The position numbers and the translations under genes were made by a program. Shown here piece by piece: positions 12,186 to 24,670 of a stretch of 64,000 bases of DNA. This DNA comes from Neodontobutis hainanensis (lineage: Eukaryota; Chordata; Actinopteri; Gobiiformes; Odontobutidae). Numbering within the stretch: the stretch's first letter is position 1; every line of letters begins with the position of its first letter. The stretch covers positions 10,599,001 to 10,663,000 of the forward strand of contig JALDNG010000003.1 in assembly GCA_024349245.1 (NCBI GenBank), read 5' to 3'. The notes below the pieces were generated by a model that worked only from the letters and a program-made list of their open reading frames with translations, ran no database searches and was not told the DNA's origin.

Positions 12186-14389
12186 CGTGTCATAATTGAG
12201 CTCATTACTCTTGTTATTGGCAGCAGGTCCGGTTTCAACAGCCAACTTTGGGATGACTTTTACTTATTTTTTTTACATATGGGTCACTTCTTGTGAAATC
12301 AACTCCCACTTGACTATTTTGGATTTGCCTTAAACTTAGTGTAATTCTTGTAAATATGACTTGCAGTGTGTGTGCAGAATTTGTTTAAGTTTGTTTAAGA
12401 AAATGGACCAAAATCAATTGCTAATGGCAAAGTTCCTCCAGCCATAACCTTTGAACTAATTGAATGAGATAAATGACATTTTCAGACATTGCTCGACACT
12501 GTATGAAATCTTTAACCTGTAAAACACGTAGCTTTCAGGGCCTGCCAACAAACACAAATGTAAAACAATCTTACACTTTGTGCTTCTATATCTTCACAAT
12601 AAACCACATTCTGTCTTTCAAACTATAATATTTTCACATAATAGTCCCTCATTAAAAACTGGGCCTTTATCCTCCACCGAAAATCCTATTTATAATGCAT
12701 TAAAAGTAGAAATAATAATTGTTTAACAGTAATATTTCAAGCTCATATTGCCAATGTATAGTAAGATAAAAACATACCATTAAAAAGCAAACAGGTTAGG
12801 TTTTCTTCTGCTTCTGGTTTTACTTTGAAAAGTCTTGTGACGGGACATAATTTTTGGGTGTGTTTAAATGTTTGTATCTTGCTTCATGTTTTTTACTCAC
12901 CAAAAACTAGTGTCTTTCCCGGGACACTATTAGAACTGACCCAGTTATATTGACATTAATTACACCAAGTTTGAACCCAAAACTTAAAATCTGTTGCTTT
13001 CACATAAAATGACTCATGAAATGAATTTATTATTTTCTGTTTATGTTCCTGTATAACATATTACTTCACAAAGCCATCCATTCATTTAATGAGTTTTATT
13101 AAATACTTTTTTTCAAACCCTCGCGGTCTCTTCTGCATCGGTGCAAGAGACGCCCTCAGAGCTGTCACGTACAGATCTGACGGGACGTTTCTGAACAGTG
13201 CCCAGCCCGAGAGATGGAGCAGAATAAATGAAACACTGCTCAAAGCTCCTCACTTCTTTTTATTAAAAGCGACAATTTAAAATGGTAAATGGTAAAATGA
13301 CAGGAAATAAAATATATAATATATAGTATTTGTTGTTTTATTTTTTATTATATTTTACAGGTCCTAATCTACATGTCTCTTAGGCCTCATCCACACTGAA
13401 GCGTTCTTATTTAAAACGTTTACCAAATCACTACAATACACAATATTCACTTTTTTTTTTATCAGATTTTTCTTCATAGGTCTCTGCTTTTGTTTGAAAT
13501 TGGCGTCAAAATAAAGAATTTTAAATTTGTTAGTTTGATGTTAGTCATAGTAATTGTATATTATATATTATATTATATCACTCAGGCGCCAGTTCATATG
13601 GTTATCCACATACATGTTTGACTTAATGTCTTTAGATGCATCTTGGCTAATCCAAACAAGACCAAGAGATGACTCTGCACTACATCTTATCACTGTCCAG
13701 GTCCTGTACACTTAGTGACATATACACGTAAACTTATTCTTATTATTCTGACACGTCCATCCACGATCCTGGAGCTGAGAGTCGGTGTATAATGTACCTA
13801 TAAAAGCTTCATGTGTTGTAAACATGTTGAGCAAATCACCATTTACCACTGTTGCATGTTTCTGATTTGTTTCATTGTTGCAAGAATTAAACCGGTCTTC
13901 CATTTTTACATTTACCAATGTACGGTCTTCATCGTTTTGTTTGTGATTCGAACCCAAAAATTATTTTAACAATGTGCTGTTTTTATTTTTTTACCAAGTC
14001 ACTGTAACCAAAACTCAGATCATTTAAGCTCTCTGAATAATTAATAAACTCTTTCAATGAACTCAGTGTGTTGTTTCTCTGGGGAATTGAGACTTGATCA
14101 ATGATTTTTCTCTTTTTTTTTTCTTTCATTGGTTTTAAAAGTCCTGGAGCTGCTGCCTGGTGGGTCTTCTTATTCTCTACTCAGCTCCCATGGCTCACTG
14201 GAGTTAATTTTAAAGATTTTGTGAAAAAAAAAATCAGTCCAGACCAAAACATTATTGGACAATACAAAAAGACTAGGGTGACCAGATTTTCAAACTTCAA
14301 AACTGGGACACTTTAATTTTAAAAACACAAATCAAAGGACTGCACCTTAACAGAAATTCCTTAATGGACACAAAATCAATACAACACCT
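12186..14389. other. Intergenic, no gene seen
   Basis: AT-rich, with short AT microsatellite-like runs around 13555-13580. A block at 13120-13230 is richer in GC and unlike its surroundings, but has no coding signature. 'aaatggtaaatggtaaaatg' at about 13280-13299 resembles the end of a common fish repeat. Confidence 0.45.
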
Positions 14390-14575
14390 TTATCCAAAGC
14401 GACTTACATTAATCTTCAATTCACCAGTGTTACAGCTGGAACACCACTGGAGGTAAGGTGGGTTAAATGTCTTGCCCAAGGACACAACATCACCATGAAC
14501 TGTGGGGAGAAAGGGAACTGAACCACCAACCTTCCAGTTATGGGACGACCGCTCTGATCCACTGCAGGTGTAACC
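14390..14575 (-). repeat. tRNA-derived SINE, decayed
   Basis: Same family as the copy at 8158-8378, in the same orientation. The tail 'ctttatccaaagcgacttac' is at the left end, 'cttgcccaaggacacaac' in the middle and a mutated tRNA-like head at the right end. The B-box region is altered ('gaactgaaccaccaacc' on the plus strand). Confidence 0.8.
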
Positions 14576-15274
14576 CAACAGTGGTATTGTTCCTTAAACT
14601 CGTTTGTAAATCATTCTTTTGAGCTGATGACAGACTGAAACGCTTAAGCACGTAAATGGACCAATCAGTGTTGAGTTACAGACACTTAGACATCTTTTCT
14701 GATTGGTTAATATTGCCGTAATGTTGCCATGGGAACTCTGTGATTGACAGATCTACTGACAAATGAGTTACAAGCAAAGTGTTCTGCTTTGATAGGCATT
14801 GAAGGTGAAAACAAAAAACTAAAGTAAAAACACTAAAGTAATGGAGTTAAAGGTTCAGGTAAAAAAAACGTATTCTTTTCTGAATTATGATTGTGGCTTT
14901 GTTAAGTCCAGGAGGCAGACACTTTTTCCAGCTTTAAGACCAGGATGAAGACATTACTTACATTACAGATATATTTCTTTGTTTATTCCTCTTGATCCTC
15001 ATTGGCTGTACCATAGAGCCAGCTACTCTTCCTGAGATATACTGTATAAATCACTGAGACAAACTACAAAATATCAAATACAATTCAACCCAAGTATACG
15101 TTCAAGAGTAGCCACATATTTCATTTTCATTTCTGCAATAAATACAAATGCAACACACTACATGTTTACATTCAGTGCTTTCAAGAAAGAAAACATTACA
15201 TTTATTCACTTTTAAAATTAATAATACAATACTTACTTAGAAACTTTATTATTTATTTTTTTATTGATAAGGTC

Positions 15275-15450
15275 ACTCTCCTTGGGTCTGGGTTTCCAGA
15301 GTTTTTTTTCTCGTTAAAGGGAGTTTTATTGTCTCCGCTGTCGCCATCTTGCGTTTCCAGGGAAGGATTCCAGGTTTTCTCTTGTAGAGTGCCTTGAGAA
15401 AAGTTTTTCTTGAAAATGGCTTTATATTAATAAAGATTTCTTGTCTTGTC
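15275..15450 (+). repeat. 3' end of a non-LTR retroelement
   Basis: 'tgtctccgctgtcgccatc' is followed by 'agtgccttgagaaaag', then 'ggctttatattaataaag'. This is the layout of a common fish LINE 3' tail (gtgccttgaga ... ggcgctatataaataaa). No coding part remains upstream. The DNA from 14576 to 16539 otherwise shows no supportable gene. Confidence 0.6.
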
Positions 15451-16539
15451 ACACGTCAGTATATATATGTGTCATTCAGTTTGAGGTTCTATCTATTTTT
15501 ATGATAGTTTGTTGATCTTTATAACCGGTTTGAAGAGACATTTCTAAGATTTGTTCAACTGGCTTTGTAGAACAAGAACCGAGTAGAAACTGAAGGGAGC
15601 CAATCAAAAACATCGGATGCACAGAGATGTCGCACTGACCAATCAGAGCACACATGGATTGAGGGGGAGGGGCTTAAAGAGAGACAAAACTAAGAGGCTT
15701 TTTGAATACCAACTTTTTTTTTTAATAGTATGTGTCAAACTGTTTTAGTAAAATGAAAAACACCAGAAAACTGCAGACCTTTAAAAATAAATAGCTCCTG
15801 TGTGAATTGTGTTTGACGTAAAGCTCTGTCTCCGTCTGGTTTTGGTTGAACACACATTTTTAATAGGCTTCTCGGAGCCGACTTCCTGATTAGCCATGTT
15901 AAACAGTCCTTCATTTCACCGCAGCTTGAGCTCGGGCCATCTGTCTTCTGCCCAGCTCTGTCCGACGTCCCAAAAACAACGTGTCCCACTGATTTTGGGA
16001 AAACTGGACACAAAAGCGTCTGCGAGAGTGTACCTCATATCTGGGAGTAATCTTTTAGTAATCACGCTCCTATCTGCTCTTCTGCTTCAGGAGCTCGGCT
16101 TCAGTGGCATCATTAAAGGAAGCACAGGTTTCACGCTGCGCCCATGTCTCCGTCTTTGTCAAAACCCAACGTGAGGCGGTCTCCACAGGCAGCTCTGCTC
16201 AGACATCACCGACAAGGGACACAGCACTCAAATCAATTACTGTAATGGAAAAGGTGTGTACCCAAGCTTTTTTTTTGGTACATATCCACTCACTGCCGTC
16301 GCTCTCAGAAGGCCACTGCGTTTGGTAATTGGATCCTGATAAAGTAATTAAAAATTCCACGACTCTACAAGGTTTTAGTGGCTGCTGGTGCTACAGTTGT
16401 TCAGGAGAGACATATTAAGGATAACACCAGGACAGACAGAAAATGCCTCATCAGGTCAAGTTTGCTCACCATTGCTCATGTTAAGGTTAAAGTACTCAGG
16501 AAGAGGCAGCAGGCTTCGTGGAGCAATGCCCACTCTGTG

Positions 16540-17140
16540 TTCTGTGTCACATTAAGTCAGTTACATCATCTGCATTTTATCACCTTAAAAACATTTCCAG
16601 AGTCAAAGGGATAATGTCTCAACCAGACTTAGAGAGACGTATCCATGCTTTTATCTGCAGCAGGTTAGATTACTGTAACGGCCTGCTCACTGGTCTCTCA
16701 AAACGAGGGTTAAGACAGCTGCAGCTGCAACTAACACCAGGAAGTACAACCACATCACTCCAGTTTTAGAATCTCTGCACTGGCTTCCTGTTGCTCAGAG
16801 AATAGACTTTAAAACAGCACTGTTGGTTTACAAGTCTTTAAATGGTTTAGCACCAGAATATGTTTCTGAAATGCTAGTAGCTTATGAGCCTCCTCGGACT
16901 CTGAGAACATCTGGGACAGGCTTCTGCTCGTGCCCAGAGTTAGAACTAAACAGGGTGAAGCAGCGTTTAAGTTTCATGCAGCAAAAACCTGGAACAACCT
17001 CCCAGATGAAGTAAAACAAGCCTCAACTCTAACAATGTTCAAGAAAACCTTCCTCTTTAGCTCTGCCTACATTACAACTTAGTGTCTTTTATTCCTGTAA
17101 AGCACTTGTGAATTGTGTTATATAAATAAAATTGCCTTAC
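16540..17140 (+). mobile_element. L2-type LINE, 3' end of ORF2 plus tail (broken)
   Basis: Interrupted frames encode the C-terminal region of an L2/Maui-type ORF2. Signs are 'HAFICSRLDYCNGLL' (about 16644-16690), then 'ESLHWLPVAQRIDFKTALL' (about 16770-16830), 'YKSLNGLAPEYVSEML' and 'RTLRTSGTG', with a frame change in between. The 3' tail ends in 'gtgttatataaataaaattg' (about 17115-17134). The reverse transcriptase core and ORF1 are absent, so this is a 5'-truncated, inactive copy. Confidence 0.85.
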
Positions 17141-17379
17141 CTATTTTCTACTGCCCATTTGTCCACTGGCTTTTTGCAACAAGGAGAGAGCAAGTGGAAA
17201 AATATAAAGTAATAGTTGAGCAAAAAACTTTAATAGAGACAAAAGCAGGTGGACCAAAATATGTCAGACTGGGAAATGTAAAAAACTCCTCAAAGTATTG
17301 TTTTGGCTCCATTTTTTTCACTTTAAATTTAACTTGGCTACATTCCTAAATGATATAGCAGTTTTCGTTTTACATATCC

Positions 17380-17602
17380 ATTATTCATTCACTCCACAGT
17401 CACACACTGGTTGTAAGCTGCCCTGGGGCAGACTGACAGAGACGAGACAGCCATTCAGCGCCTACGGACTCTCCGACCATCACCATTCATACACCAGAGC
17501 CACAGACACTGGAGGCACAACAACAGCATGAACTGTGGGGAAAGCAGGAATCGAACCGCCAACCTTCTGTTTGTAGGACAACTGCTACCACTGTGCCTCC
17601 GT
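17380..17602 (-). repeat. tRNA-derived SINE, diverged
   Basis: The right end contains 'gcaggaatcgaaccgccaac' (complement of a B box) and 'gacaactgctaccactg'. The middle and left carry 'catcaccattcatacaccag' and 'ggttgtaagctgccctgggg'. The central part differs from the copies at 8158 and 14390, so this belongs to a related subfamily. Confidence 0.7.
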
Positions 17603-18066
17603 TTCTTTTGTGAACATTCCTCAGAGAGATTAACAGATGGATTTATTTAAAAACAGACGGATTTTAGGATGAACTCTGGACGAGGAGAAGGAACCTAGCC
17701 AAGATACCAAAGGTCATAGGTCAAAGGTTCAAGTTTGATACAGAATCTCCTTTTTGAGGCTCTCCATTCCTTACAGATGAAGAAACTTCTGGGGGAAACA
17801 CTTACAAAGGTGAAACTTTAACAAACCTTTAGGAGACTTTTAAAAACCTATTAATAAAGACTTGAGGACTCTTGTGGACTCTTAAGAGACGAACCGTTAT
17901 AAAGTTTCATTGCTATCTAACTGTGTAAAAACATAAAAAAAGAAATGTTACTTTGAATGTTGATGATATTAGTATATTTTTATGTTGAAAATGCACTGTG
18001 TTTAGTTCATGCAGATGGGATGTTGAGTAGGTAAATGTTTAATATGTCTTATGTGTACATATACCA

Positions 18067-18303
18067 ATGATTAAGTCCAAACAGCACTATAGTTGGCTGA
18101 ATTATAAAAGATGTAAGTGTTCAGATGAAGAGCCGTTTAAAGTGGAGCACATCTTAACGAAGCACAAAAAGCCTTTCACTGATGGTGTGATCGTAAAAGA
18201 GGCTGAAACGTTATACGTGATCATGAACGAAAATGTTTTGTCATGTTTTATTACAAAATGTAAGTTGTGGACTCATGGGGTTAATGTTCTGGTGTTGAAA
18301 TAA
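18067..18303 (+). pseudogene. hAT-type transposase fragment
   Basis: A 78-codon open frame contains 'LTKHKKPFTDGVIVKEA'. This resembles the '(A)xxKKPFxxGExxK' segment that follows the zinc finger in hAT transposases and their domesticated relatives (GTF2IRD2- and ZBED-like proteins). There is no BED finger before it and no RNase H-like catalytic domain after it, so it is a stranded fragment. The call rests on a short motif. Confidence 0.45.
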
Positions 18304-19785
18304 GCTTTTACATTAATGTTACAAACACAAGTAGCTCTCTGACATTTTCATTTTGTAAAAGTACAGAGACCCCTGCTCCTGATGAATACAGACAGTAAAG
18401 TAACACAGCAGCTCTTTTTCACTTTGCCTTTTCATTTTATAAGTATATTCTAATAAAGAAAAATATTAACTGTGTAATGCTTAAATCTGTATCTTCTGCC
18501 CTAGTTTTTTTTTAAATCTTCTCTAATTTGCTTCCAAATGTGATGTTTAACAGCTGGATTATGTAACCATGCTGTTTCTGTCCTGAACTGTCACATAGAT
18601 GGTTTTATTATTTGAGTCAGGGAAAAGTATTTTTGAGATGGAAAACAGCGAGGACCCTTACCCTCTCTGTGCTGCGAGGCCTGAGGGACTTTGAACTGTG
18701 CGACAGGCACCTGTGAATCTCTCTGGAGCGTTCTGAGTCGACGACATGACGTGACACTGGGGCTAAATCCATCTGTCCGTCCCGAGAACAGAGCTCATTA
18801 CAGCGGCGAGCAGCTGGAGAAGTGAATTAAAGCCGTGCCTTTGTGGGAGTGCTTTCTGTACCTCGGCCCGTCTCTTTTTGATGCTGCAGGAGTTGTGTGC
18901 TAAGTGGCAGATGGCATCGCGCCAAAGAGGTTAGAGCGAGTTCGGAGCTGGCTCCATCTGAAGGCAGCCGCTGCAGGAGCTATTGACTGACGCACGGCTC
19001 ACAGTTTGCAGCTGAACTCGTTGCCAGGCTCCCCCTTCAATCTCTGTTCCCAAAACACTCTGCCATCCAGCTTTCACTCTCCTCAGTTCATGGAAGACAG
19101 ACAAAAATACCCACAGTTTCTATGAAGTCACTTAAAAGTCTGCTATTAGCTACTTTAAAGATTGAAGTCTGTGGCAAACGCCTCCAAAAAGTGTATAATC
19201 ACCTCAAAATAAAAGCCTACAACCTCCCAGAGTGGACATCTGGACATTTATGAACTGAATCTATTTTTTTATATTCATTTCTAAATGTTTGAAACAGAAG
19301 AATCTATCTTTCTTTTGTTTGTGTCAACATTAAATAGTATGTGATCTGAAAACCAGAACAATTCACCGGATCTACTTTAAAACATTGACACCTTTCTTGG
19401 TAGAACATCTACAATAAGCTTTTCCTCTTAATAGTATTTGTTTATCTGTGGCATGTTAATGTTGTATGGAGGTTTATTATTATGCTCGAAAAGCGATCAG
19501 AAATATGTTAATAACTGAATGGATTTTGTTTGGGGACGTGTTCCAGCAGCACCATGCAGGAAGAAAAGGTCACGGTGCCCTCACAATACCCTTTTAACAA
19601 TCCACTGTGTCATTATACAGCCTTTAAACATTATACATACAGTAAGATTTATTCAGAAACTTTAACTCCTAAACAAAGTCACCAGGTGCCAGATCCCGTC
19701 AAACCCTCATCTTCATTTTCCATTTGTGTTCCCTGCGGACGCCCTTTGTGGCAGACATTTTAATTACGTTTATTTCCATATCTTT

Positions 19786-19843
19786 ATTCTGTTTGTTTCT
19801 TTGAGATACTGACTAGCCGTTATCTCAAAGAAACAAACAGAAT
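19786..19843. repeat. Perfect 23-bp inverted repeat with 12-base loop
   Basis: The arm at 19786-19808 (starts 'attctgtttgtttc', ends 'gagata') is the exact reverse complement of 19821-19843. The loop is 'ctgactagccgt'. The length would allow a microRNA-like hairpin, but perfect pairing fits a recent small inverted duplication equally well. Confidence 0.9.
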
Positions 19844-21574
19844 TAACTCAGCATTAACTTCTGTTGCATTACCCATAATCATTTTTTTATGATATTATCC
19901 ATTGTATTGTATTATTTAACTCTAAAGGCCTACATCTAAAAACTATATTAAATGTACCACGTCTTGGATGATACATTTTCTCATTCAATCAATAATTCTT
20001 CTTGTGGTTTAGTTTTCGACGATCAGTGAGGAACACATATCTTCACAGAGTCAGCCGCCATTCCATTTATTCTTTATGTGGCATTTTAATTATGAACTTA
20101 CTGTAAAATGCTGCTGATTAAAAATACAATTAGTGAGAATTAATTAGAATTAAAATCTTAGTGTTTTTGTTCTTACCATGTGATTTATTAATTTGGCACT
20201 AAGTAATCAGTCTGTAATGAAAGGAACAGTAATAAGTAAAGATGTCTGTTCGGTAGTGTTCTGCAAAAACAATAAAGATTTTTATTTCGACAGGACACTG
20301 GCTAAATAAATTAAATAATGATAAGACAATGTCTTTTATAATGTGTCACTTTCTCATTTTAATCTATTGTAATTACAAATCTGCATTTTATCTGATTCAT
20401 TTCTTTAAAAGTGTATTTTGTTTAATTAGTCATAACCAAGAAACAAATTTTTCAAAAACGTGAAAAAAAAAGGCCATCTGTGTTTTTCAAGAATTAAACA
20501 TTAGGCTAAAATCTTACTAAAAAGACAGAAGGACATTTCAAAAGATTTGGTACTGGATCCTGGATTTTTTATTTTAGCTTTTTATCTCAAGCACACAAAA
20601 GATACACAGAATAAGCAGCTATTTATTGACGTGTTTGTTACCGTAAAAATGAATAATGGTACTTTAGCACTTTAAAAAAACAACAGGACCAAATATTAGA
20701 CAGTGGGTCAAGCAGAGGTTGGTTGCTTAAACACTGGAGCAAATTACAAATTTATTGAGAGGCTTATTTGAAAGTATCTGGAGACCTTTTATAAATTATG
20801 TGGAAGGTATGGATTTATCCGAAGACAAAGAAGACGTCTAGGGACCGCTCCATCAGCCTCTAAGACCCGTTTGAAAACTGACAGGTTTTGTCAGTTTGTA
20901 AAGGTTTGTAGGGTAGACAAACCCTGTATTTGAGTAAAAGTACTTTTTGTGTGTTCCCTCCCTCTTTGTTCCTGTGTATCTCCTTTGCACTGGCAACAAG
21001 TCTCACCTGGATTCCATCTTCAATCAAGCTACATCCTCCATAAACCCAGGCTCCAGCCGGTCTTTGTCCGACTGTTCCCTCGACCTGATAATGGCTCGTT
21101 CCACCGAAGGTTTTGATTACTTTTTGTAGGAATTGTACCTGTTTTAGTCACATACTATAGTCTCCTGTTCACTGCCATCCGCACTTACCTGAAGACCAGT
21201 GGCCCTATTCACCTTTTGGGGCCGAGCAATGCAAAAATTCCTTTCCTGTAGTCAGTATTTTGTGTCTATTTTTGTGTCCACATTTATAAAGCTGCAACAG
21301 GAGCGGTCAACGATGACATACTACTGATCATCTCATCACTGCTGCTATTACTTTCTCTCTTTTTAAATCACCAAAGACTAGTCTGAGTTGAGTATCTTTG
21401 GTTATAGTCCAAGTCTCTGAAAAAGGGTTTTGTTTGGGAGTGGGCCATACCACCACAACAACCGGCTGCAGTGGTTGGGTGTTGTCACGGAGAAAAACTC
21501 TTGAAAGACCCAATCCCAGTTATAATTTGAGTCAAAAAATGAAGCCTGTGACTCAGCTTGAGTCCGTGTCCAGC

Positions 21575-21905
21575 ACTTAAAGCCATCCTGCGTAACTTCT
21601 AGCCAGCAGAGGGCGCAGATCCCTCTCTGTGCCACTACACTGGTACAGCGCAGTCTTTATTTACAAGTAGAGACGTTTAAGACAACAGGTTTGGAAGAAA
21701 GCACATGTCTTCTGAAACGGTGGGGTCATTATGTGTGTTTTTTACAAATATAACTCTGCTAGAGTCCAGTGTATTTGTGTGGTACAGCCTCAATCATGTA
21801 ATCTCTCGCCATGTGCCGCCGGCCTGGTGGCAGGAACGTTACATTGGCGCTTTCTGTCGGCTAAGGGCAGACTGTCAATGAGATAGACATGATTCTTCTG
21901 ACCGA
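21575..21905. repeat. Dispersed repeat of unnamed family
   Basis: 'cttctagccagcagagggcg' at about 21595-21614 matches 'ctttagccagcagaggcaca' near 27770. The following part, up to 'agacatgattcttctgacc', resembles 3660-3800. Three diverged copies in one window indicate an interspersed element. Confidence 0.55.
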
Positions 21906-23284
21906 GTGAGAATACTTAAAGTACTCCATCTCTTGTTTTGCTGTTGTTCCAGCCTTGTTTCACCCCCTTTTTAATGTCTACAGTCCAATTTAAATCATCA
22001 CAAAAGCTTTAAAAAGAATCTTCAGAAAACAATGAGAAAGCAAAACAATAAAAAAACAATAAAATGTTCAGATAAAGGTAATAACCATTTTTATCAGTGT
22101 TATCATAGAGCATTAAGGAGCACACAAACAAACCCTGACTAAAGGCAAATGTAAAAGACTTGGTGAATATTGCTCATTAGTCTGGAGCTAAACAGAGGAG
22201 ACAGACACCTGCCGCTGAGAGCCCGGTTTATACTCCATATTAAACATAATCAAACAGCAACTGTGAGGAAAAGCTTTCATTAAGAGTTCATTTGGTGGAC
22301 CCCTCTGCGAGGCAAGAGTCGATGCAGGTGCAACACAACATCATTGTGGTCCATTAAGTCGAGCGATAAACACATCCAAGAGACAACATGAAGAAGAATT
22401 TTATATTGTTTTGAATGAGGTTTTTATGAATGACTAAGCAGTTCACATAATGATATTTACAACAGCAGCAACACTTTGTATTGGACTGAACGTCACAAAA
22501 CTGGACTTGTTACAGCTGTTCTATTTTTTGAAGAATAATGTGCAATAATAAGTCCCAGTTTTGAGCTTTACTGGGGCTTCTGTGCTTTGGTGGTTGATTC
22601 TAGTCCATTGTTTACAGTGAGTCACAACTCAATGGAGGGCTGCGGTAAAATGAATCATTTAAAAAACATGGACGTGTGATGGTCACTGGGAATTTCATTA
22701 AAACAGTTGCTTTAGAAATTTGTTAAACTAGTTTTTAATAAGTCCAAAAAAGAAACAAAGCTAGAATAAACATTAAGAAAATATAAGACATTATTGATCC
22801 TACTTTTGTATAAAGTGACGGTGATAAACTTATCTTTTTATCCCTGTTGGAAGCCACAATATTTTTGATAGAAATTTTGGGTCCAGATTAATTTGGCATT
22901 TTGAAATATGGTTCCCCATGCAGTTTTGGGGAACACTAATGTATCTAGAAATAAATACTGTATTGAAAAATAAAAGAATTACACTTTTTTTTTTCTCATT
23001 TCTGAAAGATAAAAAATATGCAAAAAGCAATACATAGATTTTGCAAATATGAACACACTTACCTACATAAGTACTTCTGAACATGTTAAGTATATATCCA
23101 TTATAAAGATACATATCCATAATACCCATTCAGCCATATGTAAGATTTAAAACCACATTTAGCTCCTTTTTACAGATGTTATGTGTTTGTATCCACATAT
23201 TTACATTAATACATATCACAGTTGACCACAAACAGGCAATACATTCTCTCTGATCATGTCAAAAAGTGAATGGTTATATTAATT

Positions 23285-23345
23285 TAACACTTTTATCCAA
23301 AGCAACGTACATTAAGCCTCCATTCAATGAATCATGGATGTAGTA
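23285..23345 (-). repeat. SINE tail remnant
   Basis: 'acttttatccaaagcaacgt' is a mutated form of the conserved SINE tail seen at 8200. No tRNA-like head is found to its right. Confidence 0.5.
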
Positions 23346-24582
23346 CAGGGCTACACTGTTTTGTTTTGCTAAATTTATTCAACTTAGAAACTTGGATTTG
23401 ATCAAAAAAGACGTACAAAGGAATAGAATGACAGTGGCTTCAACAATGTTTCAGCTCACTCAGTGGGACGCACAGCCAAATCCAGGGAACTAGTTCCTGG
23501 AACACACCATTTCAAAATAAGAGTTAGAGAGCCAAGCTAACACTCATCAAGTATCAGACGCGCTGATGGAAGATAACCGAGCTGCACAATTATTAAATGA
23601 GTGCTTATAGGGTTATTTCATTTTGAGATGATGTTACCTGCCATCTATAATGATTAAATATAACTGTTTCTGACGTCAAATTCCATTAGCATGTATCTGT
23701 GTTGGTCTTTATATTCCTTTGTTTGGGTCGTTTGACTGGGCAATATAAAAGTCATGCTCTTCCCTTTTCTTTTCTTTTGTAATCGGCTGATGATAAATGA
23801 TAACACATTACAAACTCACTTCATATTTCTCGATCATTTAATAAAGACTGCCACCAATAGAAGGGCCTTTCATCATCAACACCATTGGTACCAACAAAGA
23901 AACTTAGCTTATGATAATATTATCCAAGAATCTCTAATGGTTTTGGAAAGTCACACAGGTTATGGACTTGTGTTTTGTGAGGAAAGGCCCAGAGTTGGGT
24001 TTTAAAAGCTTTTGGAGCTTTTCCAGACTCAACTCTCTGGCAGCTGCTCACAGACAAATGGCTATGTGTCTAATGAAAGGCTTTTAGGGAATATTGATTA
24101 TATTCCATAAGTACTTTGTCCTTGACATACATTCGGACAAATATGCAGATGAATTAAAAAAGTTACACAAGACTTGTCTAAGAACACTGCAGCACGTTGC
24201 CTCTTCTCTGACACAGATGAAGTGAGCTTTTGTCAAAAACTCTTCTGATTTTGTTTCTGGAAAGTGTCTCAAAAACTCAGCATAAAGGGGTAGATTCTTG
24301 CATGATTACAGAGATGATCCTTAAATTCACCAAACTGAACTACTTTTATATAAACTAATTCCATTTCCCTTTCAGTTTTTTTTCTTTATATATATTATAG
24401 TTTATATTCATCTCAAAAAACACTCTTTGACTATCTTACTAAACTAACACTGCTGGAGAAACAGTCTTGTTGAGGACTCTAAATTAACTAAATTCATTTA
24501 ATGTGTTAGTATTCCTGCCAGCACTACAGTACTACAGCCTGCAGTGGTCCTTCTCTGCAGGATAAATGTCCTCCTGTTTAAG

Positions 24583-24670
24583 TTTGAACAGGTTTAGTTT
24601 GGATTTGAACAGGTTTTAGTTGGATTTGCACAGTTTTTAATTGGATTTGAACAAGTTTTATCTGGATTTT
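24583..24670. repeat. 24-bp minisatellite, about 3.5 copies
   Basis: A unit close to 'ggatttgaacaggttttagt' plus a few bases is repeated with small changes from 24583 to about 24670. Because the period is a multiple of three, the complement reads as an open repeat of the type 'VQIQLKP'. I see no other sign that it is translated. Confidence 0.75.

Larger units (their letters stand above)
18304..24570. other. Gene-free region with a few unique GC-richer blocks
   Basis: No gene could be supported. Points of note: a GC-richer, non-repetitive block at about 18655-19085; a perfect 23-bp hairpin at 19786-19843; a dispersed repeat at about 21575-21905; a second GC-richer unique block at about 22150-22345; and a SINE tail remnant at 23285-23345. 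The rest is AT-rich. Confidence 0.5.

Noticed and set aside
15735..16328. Overlapping open frames on both strands
   Set aside because: Both strands are open over the same interval, without motifs or repeats of known proteins; treated as chance.
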